Under the pieces are notes generated by a model, which saw only the letters and a list, made by a program, of their open reading frames with translations, ran no database searches and was not told where the DNA came from. Of a stretch of DNA of 64,000 bases, positions 22,336 through 32,270 are shown piece by piece. The first letter of the stretch is position 1. Every line of letters begins with the position of its first letter. Origin of the DNA: Inia geoffrensis (lineage: Eukaryota > Chordata > Mammalia > Artiodactyla > Iniidae); NCBI GenBank assembly GCA_036417435.1, contig CM070903.1:81337501-81401500 (forward strand). The letters are read 5' to 3'. Position numbers and translations under genes: made by a program.

Positions 22336-22530
22336 AATGGATGGTAACTCACTTTGGGAATCAAAAGAAGCGCATTTGAATCCTGGCTCTACACATTGCC
22401 AGCTCTGTAACCACAAACAGTTCCCCCCAAGCCCTCTGTCTCAAATCCTTCAGCCACAAAATGTCAGGCATAAAGATTAAATATGAACACATAGTAAAAC
22501 TCCTGGCTCATGGTAGGAACTCAGTAAAGC
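22335..22530 (+). repeat. MIR SINE relic
   Basis: The body runs ATTTGAATCCTGGCTCTACACATTGCC, AGCTCTGTAACC, AAGATTAAATATGAACACATAG and CTCATGGTAGGAACTCAGTAAA. Confidence 0.8.
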
Positions 22531-22544
22531 TTAAAACAACAATA

Positions 22545-22860
22545 ATAAAGTGATCCTCCAGAATCCCATCATTAGAGTCTAACAGCCCTTTCCACACGCA
22601 GAAATAATAGGAGCAGCTCACCCATCGTCTGTACAAGGTGGATTGATGCTTGCAACAGCCCTTTGCAAATAGACTGATCGATGGAGCCAGTGATCAGGAA
22701 AATTGAATTCCACTGAATACACATCGCTGTCTGCCTGGCATCATCATATTTCAATGAAGTGAAACTGTAAATAGTGGCTGGCATTTCTGATGAGCTATGT
22801 GTTTGAGAACAGGGGATTTTGAAATGTCATTTTGAGCTCGAATTAATCAAATTTTGAGTA
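22545..22860. other. Repeat-free block, candidate conserved element
   Basis: This stretch has no repeat landmark and is dense in factor-like motifs (TTTGCAAATAG, TTGATGCTTGC, GAATTCCACTG). It has no coding frame of note. Conservation cannot be judged from one genome. Confidence 0.3.
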
Positions 22861-22984
22861 ACAGTGTTTGGAGAAAGAAGTTCAATAGTGTCTAAGTGGT
22901 GAATGAAAGTAAGTTCAGTCTTAGCCACAAAATAGCCACAGACAGAAGACTGGTGCTTCCTTTGACCTTAGGCTAAAGTTTATA

Positions 22985-23150
22985 TTAATGCTGCCTATAT
23001 TGTTCATTCTCCAAACACTTATTTAGAGCATCTCATGTGCCAAGAATTGGGCTGGGCACTAGGAGAGCTTGGATATAGTGGAGATAGGCCCTGCCGTTAG
23101 AAAGCTCATAGTTCAGTGGGCATAGAGAATGTTCGAATGTAATCCAGATA
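22985..23150 (-). repeat. L2 3' end, antisense
   Basis: TTCATTCTCCAAACACTTATTTAGAGC, then CTCATGTGCCAAGAATTGGGCTGGGCACTAGG, then GAAAGCTCATAGTTCAGTGGG. Confidence 0.75.
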
Positions 23151-23699
23151 TCCTTTGAAACCTCTGTGTTCCTTGGATGTCTGGTTAAACCTAGCCTTAA
23201 TCCACAACCCACATCCTGTGATATTCCAAATCTCTCTCTAAGATTTCTGTTAGAGCTCTCTGTTTACTGCTTGTCTCTAAGCCGTTGTCCATGTGACCTG
23301 TCTTTCCTTACAATACCCTGGACTCAGACCCTTTAGCAGTGCCCCGAGAAATCTACTTTTATCGAATATTTTGTAATGCATATAGAGCTTACTCAGGATT
23401 TTGAAGAAATCGTGGTGTGCATCACATCACAGAGTGGTTGTCCTCTTATATTCCTCCTGGAGTAATAAATAATCCTTCATGGATTTTGATCAAAGTAGTA
23501 CTGATCTGTTTTACATCCCTCTTGGTATAAACTTCTACCCCAAACGCTCATAATTTTTCTAAACATGTACAGTTCCTTTCCCACAAGAAGTTCTGGTGGT
23601 TACCGTTACCTTAGCACCTTCCTCTCTCAATATGTAGATATAATGTCGTAACACGTGATGTAGCTGCTTATTAGTGAAGTCAAGAATAGGGATCGTTCT

Positions 23700-23845
23700 A
23701 CCTTGGCATGGGATAGGTAGAGGTGGCTTCACAGAGGAGGAGAACTTGGCATGAGTTCTCGCAGGACAAGTAGGCAAGAGTGGGGAAAACACTCTATTGG
23801 GAGGAAATGGCAAAAATGTTTGAAAGACGGTTGCATGTTCCCATC
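23700..23845 (-). repeat. L2 fragment, antisense
   Basis: GTGGCTTCACAGAGGAGGAGAACTTGGCATGAG matches the L2 block usually read as GAGGAGGTGACATTTGAGC. The intervals 23150-23700 and 23845-24113 are unassigned. Confidence 0.5.
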
Positions 23846-24113
23846 TGATCCCCACTCTGAAGATAGAGCTTTCCTAGAGCAACAGTGTTGGGTCTGGCGA
23901 GTGTGAACAGAGTGGTGAATAGAACATCAGTGCCAAATGCAGCCAGGTTAAGAGGCATCAGTGGATCAGGAAAAACAACAATAAAATGAGGAAACTTGTT
24001 GAGTGAACATACACAAAAGCTTTGAAAGAGAGGAAATACCCTAATATCAGACATGCGGTGGAAACTAGGTGAGGGAGAAGATTTGAAGGGAAGATGGGAA
24101 AGTGGATCTACGG

Positions 24114-24284
24114 CAGTGATTCTCAACTTAGATACACATTGAAATCACCTGGCAAGCTTCCAAAACCTTTATGCCTGAGGCCACCCAGAGATCCTCATTA
24201 ATTGGTCTGGGGTGTGGCCTGGGCATGGGGATGGTTGCAAACTCTCCAAATGATTATTGTATGCTGCCAATGTTGAGTGCTGCT
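24114..24284. mobile_element. hAT-type MITE relic
   Basis: It starts CAGTGATTCTCAACTTAG and ends with the inverted equivalent GTTGAGTGCTGCTG, with ATTGAAATCACCTGG inside, as in Charlie-group MER elements. Confidence 0.65.
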
Positions 24285-24479
24285 GCGCTTGGAAATACCC
24301 AAAGGTGATGCTAATAACAGTAACAGCTTGTTTTAAACACCTTCTACCTCCTTTGTGCTTGGGGTTGGAGGGGAGGGTAAGGAAGAAGAGTTGGAAATCT
24401 TAAGGATATGAGCCTAACCTGGACAGATTTGAGCCATGAACCCAGAGTAGTCATATTTTAAACTTAAAATATAACTCTA

Positions 24480-24645
24480 TGGCAATATTTTTCAAAGGGT
24501 GATCAGAGGCACCTGGGGATGCATGTTTCAGAGCTCCATCTCAGAATCTCTCGGAGTGGGATGGGACTGAGAATCCACACTTTTAACAAACTCCATAGAT
24601 GATTCTTAAGCACATTTGAGTTTAAGAATTACTGTTCTATAGCAG
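24480..24645. mobile_element. hAT-type MITE relic
   Basis: TTTTTCAAAGGGTGATCAGAGGCACCTGGGG at the left, AGAATCTCTCGGAGTGGG in the middle, and an inverted end TTTAAGAATTACTG. Confidence 0.55.
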
Positions 24646-24689
24646 GTAATTAGTATATTTTATAATATGTAGGATAACAAATGGCACCA

Positions 24690-24920
24690 GGAGTAATGGC
24701 ACTTTTCACTGAGCACATACTATGTCCAAATGTTGTTTATTTTATCTTACCCTTAGATGAACACTTGAAGGTAGGTTGTTTATCTTTGCTTTACAGATGA
24801 GGAAACTGAGGGTCAGAGAAGTAAGATAACTTGCCTGGAACTATGGAACTAGTAAGGGGCTAACCCAGCCTTCAAACCATCATCTCACTTTGAAGCCACG
24901 GTGTTACATGCGTGGTCATA
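24690..24920 (-). repeat. MIR SINE relic, antisense
   Basis: CACTGAGCACATACTATGTCC, TTTACAGATGAGGAAACTGAGGGTCAGAGAAG, AACTTGCCTGG and GAACTAGTAAGGGGC. Confidence 0.85.
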
Positions 24921-25640
24921 TTCAAATCTCTGTCAATAAGACCCCGTTAAAAACTCTAGATCCCGGGGATTAAGGTAAGCTTCCTGGTTGGTGAACACAT
25001 TGATGTTTCAGGAAGGTGATTGTCCCGATTCCTCTTTTATAGATACTTTGTCTGTAATAACCCCACATTCCCACCTGTATATGAGACACGTTTATGTCCA
25101 CTCTCAAATGCGGTGTGGGCAGATCAGACACTTATGGAGTGCCTGCTGAAGGTGTAGGGATGTAGAAACTCCCATATCATTTGGATTTTCTGAAAGGGCC
25201 TATTTTTCCCTCCAGGTAAGGAGAGCTGGAGGTCTGTTTTCAATTCAGGGCAATATCTTTCATATAGCAACCCAGAGCACACCAGTAGATTCCCTGAAGC
25301 CTTGGTGGCTTAGCTGGAGAATGCAGCCCCAGGTGGGTTGGCTGCAAGAGCCCTCTGACATTGTTACACTGGCTCAGGGGCTGCTCCTGCATTGTCTGCA
25401 ATCAAACCCCACCTTGGCCTCATCTCCTGACCTCTGTCTGTGAGCCTTCTTAGAATATCAACCTGGTCCCCTTCCCCTCTCTGCTTAGGTCTTTGCTGTG
25501 CTCTTTCCATTTTCCTCTGTCCTGCCCTCTGCTGACAGACAGGGATTTCATCTTTTATGCTCCGCCTTTTCCCAGGTGCTCTGCCCACATGCTATGACCC
25601 ATCACACAGACAGGTGCCTATTACCGTGGCAGCCATGGTG
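24920..25640. other. Unassigned sequence
   Basis: No gene or named repeat; a weak L2-like pyrimidine-rich stretch lies at 25450-25550. Confidence 0.45.
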
Positions 25641-25765
25641 AAATGTGAAAAACCCCAGACTTGGAGTCAGAAGCTCTATTTGGGCCTTAGATCTAGAGTG
25701 TGGCACTGGGTGAGCCCCTTTGCTCACTTGAGCACTTACTCAGAAATCAGAATATAATTCACCAT
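25640..25765 (+). repeat. MIR-like fragment
   Basis: AGACTTGGAGTCAGAAGCTC...TGTGGCACTGGGTGAGCC follows the 5' half of MIR. Confidence 0.5.
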
Positions 25766-26640
25766 ATTCTCCAGATACAGTTCTTCGCCCACTTTCATGA
25801 ACTTGCTCACATAACCTGACGTGCGGTTGAGTGCACTTCTCCATCCTGAATTTGTCATTAGCAGTGTCTTTTATCCAGGACCCTGTTAGGGGAGGGAGGG
25901 CTTTTGCTCTTCCCGTAAACTCATTCAAGCTACATCAGGTCAGTACCTTCTCCTGAACTGATGGGGAGTGGGGGTAGTAGGGAGCATGCCCTCTCCAGCT
26001 ACTCCCCCTTCAAAGGCAGAAGAATCTACTAATTGTCCAGAGCCAGGACATTCAGTAAGCCCAGTTTACTTGTGGCCTGGCTTACTGTACCTTATACAAG
26101 CATACAAGCAGCATGTTGTGCTATGTTCTCTCTTGCTTTTTTGCCTGAAACCCAGGTAAAGCCTGGCCCAAGGCCAGATTGGTTATCCTTTTGGCCTTTG
26201 ACTTCCATTCATGGCTGATTGAGTAAGCGTGTTCAGGGTTCCTCTGGGGCCAATTCTCTTTCTTTCGCTTTGCACAGTTATGCCTGAATGTATGAATCCC
26301 AAGGTAGAGATTTGGTGCTTAGAAAGGCAGTTAATAGGCTTAACTCATGTTTTCTAAACCAGCTTTTAACAGACAGCCCTTTATCAGGGATTATCAGGCC
26401 GGGCCTCAGTGCCAAGGTGGCAGTTTTCTCTGCTGCTGCAGTTTACTGTGTATTCAGTAACACCCAAGAATTCTTTCCTAAGGCAAGAGTCAGGCATTCC
26501 CGGGTCTTGGGCCAAAATACCACTGTTATGCCTCCAAAGCTTCCTTCTTTACTTTTAACCATGCCAACATGCTCTTACCCACCAAGCACCCAAATCCCAT
26601 TCTGACTATAAACACTAGAAATTGCTCTCTTTTTTCTTTC
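25765..26640. other. Unassigned sequence
   Basis: No coding exon or repeat recognised. A 105-codon frame at 26288-26605 has no recognisable domain. Confidence 0.45.
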
Positions 26641-26712
26641 TTCCATCTCCACCTACCCAGCCAATGCTGGTACACAGCAGGTGTTCAGTGCTACTTAATG
26701 AGTTAAATAATG
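26640..26712 (+). repeat. L2 3' end
   Basis: CCAATGCTGGTACACAGCAGGTGTTCAGTGCTACTTAATGAG is the L2 terminus. Confidence 0.6.
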
Positions 26713-26741
26713 CCCAAACCCTCTAACAACTTTGGCAAATA

Positions 26742-26768
26742 CCACACACACACACACACACACACACA
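26742..26768. repeat. CA microsatellite
   Basis: About 13 uninterrupted CA units after AAATAC. Confidence 0.95.
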
Positions 26769-27149
26769 AAGACAAAACAAAAGATTTGATGCTAAGGGAA
26801 TTTGTTTTTCATGCTGTCATTTCCTAAATGGCTGATCTGAGATGATTAAAATCATGAGGAGTCCAAAAGTGGAAGAATTCGTCATGTTTGACGTTGGTAC
26901 ATTTTAACCAATTTAAAAAATTGCTTCCGCATCAGCAACATAGCCAATTTACATGTGCTTAGGTAATGAGGAAGAAAATATGCAGACACTGAATGTGAGA
27001 AGGAGAATAACCATGAGGGAGGGGAGGGGAGGAGCCATCCCAAAAGGAGGAGGAGAAAGAAATGAGAAAAAGAGAAAAGGAAAATAATTTAAGACATGAA
27101 AACAAGAATGAGTAATGAAAGAGAAGACAACAGCATAGATAAACATCCT

Positions 27150-27310
27150 CCTTATTCAAATTTAGAATGTTAGAGCAGCCAGGGAATTTTAGAGTCCTGA
27201 TGTGTGGGAGAAGAAACCAAAGCTGAAGGGGAAACAGATGACTCAAGGTCACTTCTCATGTCAGGGCTGGACCGCAGGTCTCCTGGTGAACAGTGTGCCA
27301 CTCCTTCCCA
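27150..27310 (-). repeat. MIR-type relic, antisense
   Basis: AAACAGATGACTCAAGGTCACTTCTCATGTCAGGGCTGGACC, then GCAGGTCTCCTGG. A purine-rich GGAG/GAAA tract (27010-27120) lies just upstream. Confidence 0.6.
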
Positions 27311-27529
27311 GGAATCAGGCTGATTCCATGGCGATGTCATAATTTTCTTTTCAGTGTGATCAATCCCCTATATATAATAGGCACATAATAATTGTTTGTG
27401 GAAGGGAGGAGAATACAATGCAACATGCTGACAGAGCCTGAAACCTTTTGTATTGATGTTTTCATTTTTCACAGTGAAGAATTTTGAAGTGTGTATGATT
27501 TAATGCCCCTCCATTGAGCCTCCCTACAG

Positions 27530-28020
27530 TTTGCCTTACCAGGCACCCTCACCCTGATCCATATCACAGCCTTCCTAGCTTCCCAAAGCCCTTATTTTTT
27601 TCTTCTTTTATATCTTGTGGTGGTCACTTTTTACCCTGTAGTACTTTCCCCCCTTTTTTGGTCTGTCTTGTCTTCCTTACTAGATTATAAGCACTTTGAG
27701 ATCCGAGATCTCATCTTGTCTGTGATATGGAGCCAATTGCATTGAATTAGGAGACTGGGTTGAGAGCCAACTCTGACCCTGTTAAACCTGAGGGTCAGTC
27801 TCCTCATCTGTAAAATGCTGATAAGTAGTTTCCAGACTCTTCATCTCAGAGGATGCCTGTGAGACTCACTTGCACTGTTGTGAACTGTTACGAGTTCAGT
27901 TGGGCGTTATACAAATGGCAGGGGTGTGGCTGCTGTTGATGTGTCTCCCTCACAGCATGTGGCATCTAGCCTTGTACAGGGTACTACCCTGCAGACACAT
28001 GTCTGTTGAATGAACAACAT
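27530..28020 (+). repeat. L2 3' region split by a MIR
   Basis: The left L2 part (27530-27730: TTTCCCCCCTTTTTTGGTCTGTCTTGTC, then TAGATTATAAGCACTTTGAGATC) and the right part (27945-28020: GCATCTAGCCTTGTACAGGG, GTCTGTTGAATGAACAAC) flank a MIR at about 27732-27930 with CAGTCTCCTCATCTGTAAAATGCTGATAAG. Confidence 0.75.
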
Positions 28021-28249
28021 AGCAATCACATTAGCATTTTCTCTTTTAAACTAGCCCTTTCTCCTTCCAAAATTAACAAAATCTTCAGTTTTCCAGATCT
28101 TTGGTGATGGAAAAACTTCATTTTATGTTTCTTTTTAAGTCTTCAAAACTTATTATAAATATTTTTGAGTCCCTCAATTCTCTTCACATAATTCTTGGAC
28201 AAGAATCCTGGGCCAAGACTCTCCAGAGACCATGGGTCTACCTGCAAAG

Positions 28250-28265
28250 CTAAGGCATATATACA

Positions 28266-28319
<54 letters not shown>

Positions 28320-28376
28320 TATATATATATATACTTATATATATATGTATATATATACATACTTATATATATATAC

Positions 28377-28408
<32 letters not shown>

Positions 28409-28412
28409 CCCC
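28250..28412. repeat. Compound TG/TA/CA microsatellite
   Basis: TG units, a long TA run, repeated ACTTATATATATATAT blocks and a closing CA run. It is likely length-polymorphic. Confidence 0.95.
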
Positions 28413-28474
28413 AGGCATTTGACATTCAGCATCTAAAAATGGAGGCTCACTAACCATAATTCTGTGACAGTAGC

Positions 28475-28519
28475 ATCTTTATTCCTTCCATTTACAGATG
28501 AGAAAACTGAGGTGTAGAA
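28475..28519 (-). repeat. MIR core, interrupted by the L1 at 28530
   Basis: CATTTACAGATGAGAAAACTGAGGTG is the antisense MIR core. Its continuation (TTTAATTTACCCAACATG) plausibly resumes at 36942, after the L1. Confidence 0.5.
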
Positions 28520-29186
28520 TTTAATTTACTCGGGGGCGGCCAGAACCGCGGGGGTTTCTGGGAAGCACCTCAGGCAAACGCCGTCTGTCTGCTGGGCTCA
28601 GTCTGCATCCCGGAAGCCAAGCCCTCGGGGCTCTCCGGGGTCCAGTGGTCCTGCAACTGCTTTCCCCTGTGAGTCAACAATTCTGCAAACATTTGTTCCA
28701 CCAGTGATTTCTCCCCAAGCTGCCCAGGCCACGTAGCCATCCAAGTGGCTGGAAAGGGCTTTTTCAACCAGGACTTTCTCTACCTGCCTGCCTGGAACTT
28801 TCACTCTAACTGTGAAGAGAGAAGCAGAGCAAACAGATGGATGCCAGATCTGCCATTTGTCTGGATTCGTGTTCTGAAGCCCTTTAGATAAGACCTTCTT
28901 ATCACCCATCTCAGAAGCGTAGAAGTGTGATGGGATTTTCAGTGGACCGACCAAAGAACACAGAAGGGTAGAGGAAAAAGTCTTCTTCCCCTCCAATATG
29001 AAGAAATATCAGGGAAAGATCCCCATCTGCACCCCAAGAAGAAAGGCCTGAAAAAAATCCTTCCCTCACAGCTTCAGAAGGAACCAACCCTCCCAGCACC
29101 TTGACCTTGAACTTCTAGCCCCCAGAACTATTTCTATTTACAATTCTTTCATATGAGAGTTCAGACAGTTCCACAACTTCCAAAAT

Positions 29187-29240
29187 TAAGTCCCCAGCTT
29201 GCCAACTACAGCTCTTGGGGCTTCTCGGCCTCCATAATCA
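29187..29240 (+). repeat. LTR-like segment inside the L1 5' extension
   Basis: CCCAGCTTGCCAACTACAG, CTCTTGGGGCTTCTCGG and CCTCCATAATCAT resemble the 3' part of ERVL/MLT2-type LTRs. The LTR does not continue after the L1. Either it belongs to the L1 5' UTR of this subfamily or the L1 body begins after it. Confidence 0.35.
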
Positions 29241-30566
29241 TATTATAGGAGGGACCTTCAAGATGGCAGAGGAGTAAGACATGGAGACCACCTTCCTCCC
29301 CACAAATACATCAAAAATACATCTACATGTGGAACAACTCCTACAGAACACCTACTGAATGCTGGCAGAAGACCTCGGACTTCCCAAAAGGCAAGAAACT
29401 CCCCACGTACCTGGGTAGGGCAAAAGAAAAAAGAGACAAAAGAATAGGGACGGGACCTGCACCTCTGGGAGGGAGCTGTGAAGGAGGAAAAGTTTCCACA
29501 CACTAGGAAGCCCCTTCACTGGTGAAGATGTTGGGTGGGTGGAGGGGAAGCTTTGGAGCCATGGAGAGCACAGCAACAGGGGTACAAAGGGCAAAGTGGA
29601 GAGATTCCCATACAGAGGATCACTGCCGACCAGCACTCACCAGCCTGAGAAGCTTGTCTGCTCCCCAACCAGGGTGGGTGGGGGTTGGGAGCTGAGGCTT
29701 GGGCTTCAGAGGTCAGATCTCAGGGAGAGGACTGGGGTTGGCTCTGTGAACACAGCCTGAAGGGGGCTAATGTGCCACAGCTAGCCGTGAGGGAGTCTGG
29801 GAAACAGTCTGAAACTGCCTGAGAGGCAAGAGACCATTGTTTCAGGGTGTACGAGGAGAGGGGATTCAGAGAACCACCTAAACAAGCTCTAGAGACAGAT
29901 GCGAGCCACAGCTATCAGTGCGGACACCAGAGACGGGCATGAAACGCTAACGCTGCTACTGCAGCCACCCAGAAGCCTGTGTGCAAGCACAGGTCACTAT
30001 CCACACCTCCCCTCCCAGGAGCCTGTGCAGCCTTCCACTGCCAGGGTTCCATGATCCAGAGACAACTTCCCCAGGAGAATACACAGGGTGCCTCAGGCTG
30101 TTGCAGCCTCACGCCAGCCTCTGCCACCAGAGGCTCACGCCACATTCCGTACCCCTCTCTCCCCCTGGCCTGAGTGACCCAGAGCCCCCTAATCAGCCGC
30201 TCCTTTAATCCCCTCCTGTCTGGGTGAAGAACAGATGCTCTCAGGTGACCTACATGCAGAGGCAGAGCCAAATATAAAGCTGAATCCCAGGAGCTGTGTG
30301 AACAAAGAAGAGAAAGGGAAATTTCTCCCAGAAACCTCGGGAGCAGCGGATTAAATCTCCACGATCAACTTGATGTACCCTGCATCTATGGAATACCTGA
30401 ATAGACAATGAATCATCTCAAAATTGAGGCAGTGTACTTTGGGAGCAGCTGTAGACTTGAGGTTGCTTTCTGCATCTAATTTGTTTATGGTTTTATGTTT
30501 ATTTTAGTTTAGTATTTAGAGCTTATTATCACTGGTAGACTTGTTTATTGATTTCATTGCTCTCTT

Positions 30567-30604
<38 letters not shown>

Positions 30605-31383
30605 CCTTTTTCTCTTTTTGTGAGTGTATATGTGTATGCCTCTTTGTGTGATTTTGTCTGTATAGCTTTGCTTTTGTCCTAGGGTTCTGTCTTTCCTGTT
30701 GTGGTTGTTTTGTATAGTTTTTAACACTTATTATCATTGGTGGATTTGTTTTTGGTTTGGTTGCTCTCTTCTTTCTTCCTTTTTTTAATTATTTTTTATT
30801 CTTAATGTTTTATTTTAATAATTATATTTAATTCTATTTTCTTCTTTTCTTTCTTTCTTTCCTTTTTTTCTCCCTTTTCTTCTGAGCAGAGTGGTACAGG
30901 GTCTTGGTGCTCCAGCTGGGTGTCAGGCCTGAGGCTCTGGGGTGGGAGAGCAGAGTTCAGGACATTGGTGCACCAGAGACCGTGCAGCCCCACATAATAT
31001 CAAATGGCAAAAGCTCTCCCAGAAAATTCCATCTCAACACTGAGACCCAGCTCCACTCAACAACCAGCAAACTATAGTGTTGGACACCCTATGCCAAACA
31101 ACTAGCAAGACAGGAACACAACCCCACCCATTAGGAGAGAGGCTACCTAAAATCATAGTAAGTTCACAGACACCCCAAAACACACCACCAGACAGACTCC
31201 TGTCCACCAGAAAGAAAATGTCCAGCCTCATGCACCAGAAAACATACACCAGTCCCCTCCACCAGGAAGCCTACACAAGCCACTGAACAAACCTTAGCCA
31301 CTGGGGGCAGACACCAAAGACAATGGGAACTACGAACCTACAGCCTGTGAAAAGGAGACCCCAAACACAGTAAGTTAAACAAA

Positions 31384-32270
31384 ATGAGAAAACAGAGAAA
31401 TATGCTGCAAATGAAGGAGCAAGGTAAAAACACAACACACCAAATCAGTGAAGAGGAAATGGGCAGTCTACCTGAAAAAGAATTCAGAGTAATGGTAGTA
31501 AAGATGATTCAAAATCTTAGAAAGAGAATGGAGAAAATACAAGAAATGTTTAACAAGGATCTAGAAGAACTAAAGAGCAAAGAAACAATGATGAACAACA
31601 CAATAAATAAAATTAAAAATTCTCTAGAAGGAATCAATAGCAGAATAACTGAGGCAGAAGAACGGATAAGTGACCTGGAAGATGAAATGATGGAAATAAC
31701 TACCTAAGAGCAGAATAAAGAAAAAAGAATGAAAAGAATTGAGGACAGTCTCAGAGACCCCGGGGACATTAAATACACCAATATTTGAATTATAGCGGTC
31801 ACAAAAGAAGAAGAGAAAAAGAAAGGGACTGAGAAAATATCTGAAGAGATTATAGTTGAAAACTTCCCTAATATGGGAAAGGAAATAGTCAATCAAGTCT
31901 AGGAAGCACAGAAAGTCCCATACAGGATAAACCCAAGGAGAAACACACCAAGACACATATTTATCAAACTATTGAAAATTAAATACAAAGAATATTAAAA
32001 GCAGCAAGGGAAAAGCAGCAAATAACATACGAGGGAATCCCCATAAGGTTAATAGCTGAGCTTTCAGCAGAAACTCTGCAAGCCAGAAAGGAGTGGCAGG
32101 ACATATTTAAAGTGATGAAAGGGAAAAATCTACAACCAGGATTACTCTACCCAGCAAGGATCTCATTCAGGTTCAACAGAGAGATTAAAATCTTTACAGA
32201 CAAGCAAGAGCTAAGAGAATTCAGCACGACCAAACCAGCTTGACAACAAACGCTAAAGGAACTTCTCTAG
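31384..32270 (+). pseudogene. L1 ORF1 (RNA-binding ORF1p), degraded
   Basis: ORF1p is the L1 nucleic-acid chaperone that coats L1 RNA. From the ATG at 31384 the frame is open for 107 codons, through a coiled-coil-like stretch (heptad-rich, ending SDLEDEMMEITT), then stops at TAA 31705-31707. Downstream homology continues (ENFPNMGKEIVNQ-like text before the TAG at 31900-31902) to about 32270. The RRM and C-terminal parts are only readable across frame breaks. Expected length is about 295 codons. It is non-functional. Confidence 0.85.

Noticed and set aside
28250..28412. CRISPR-like regular repeats
   Set aside because: A simple dinucleotide microsatellite in a mammalian genome, with no spacers.
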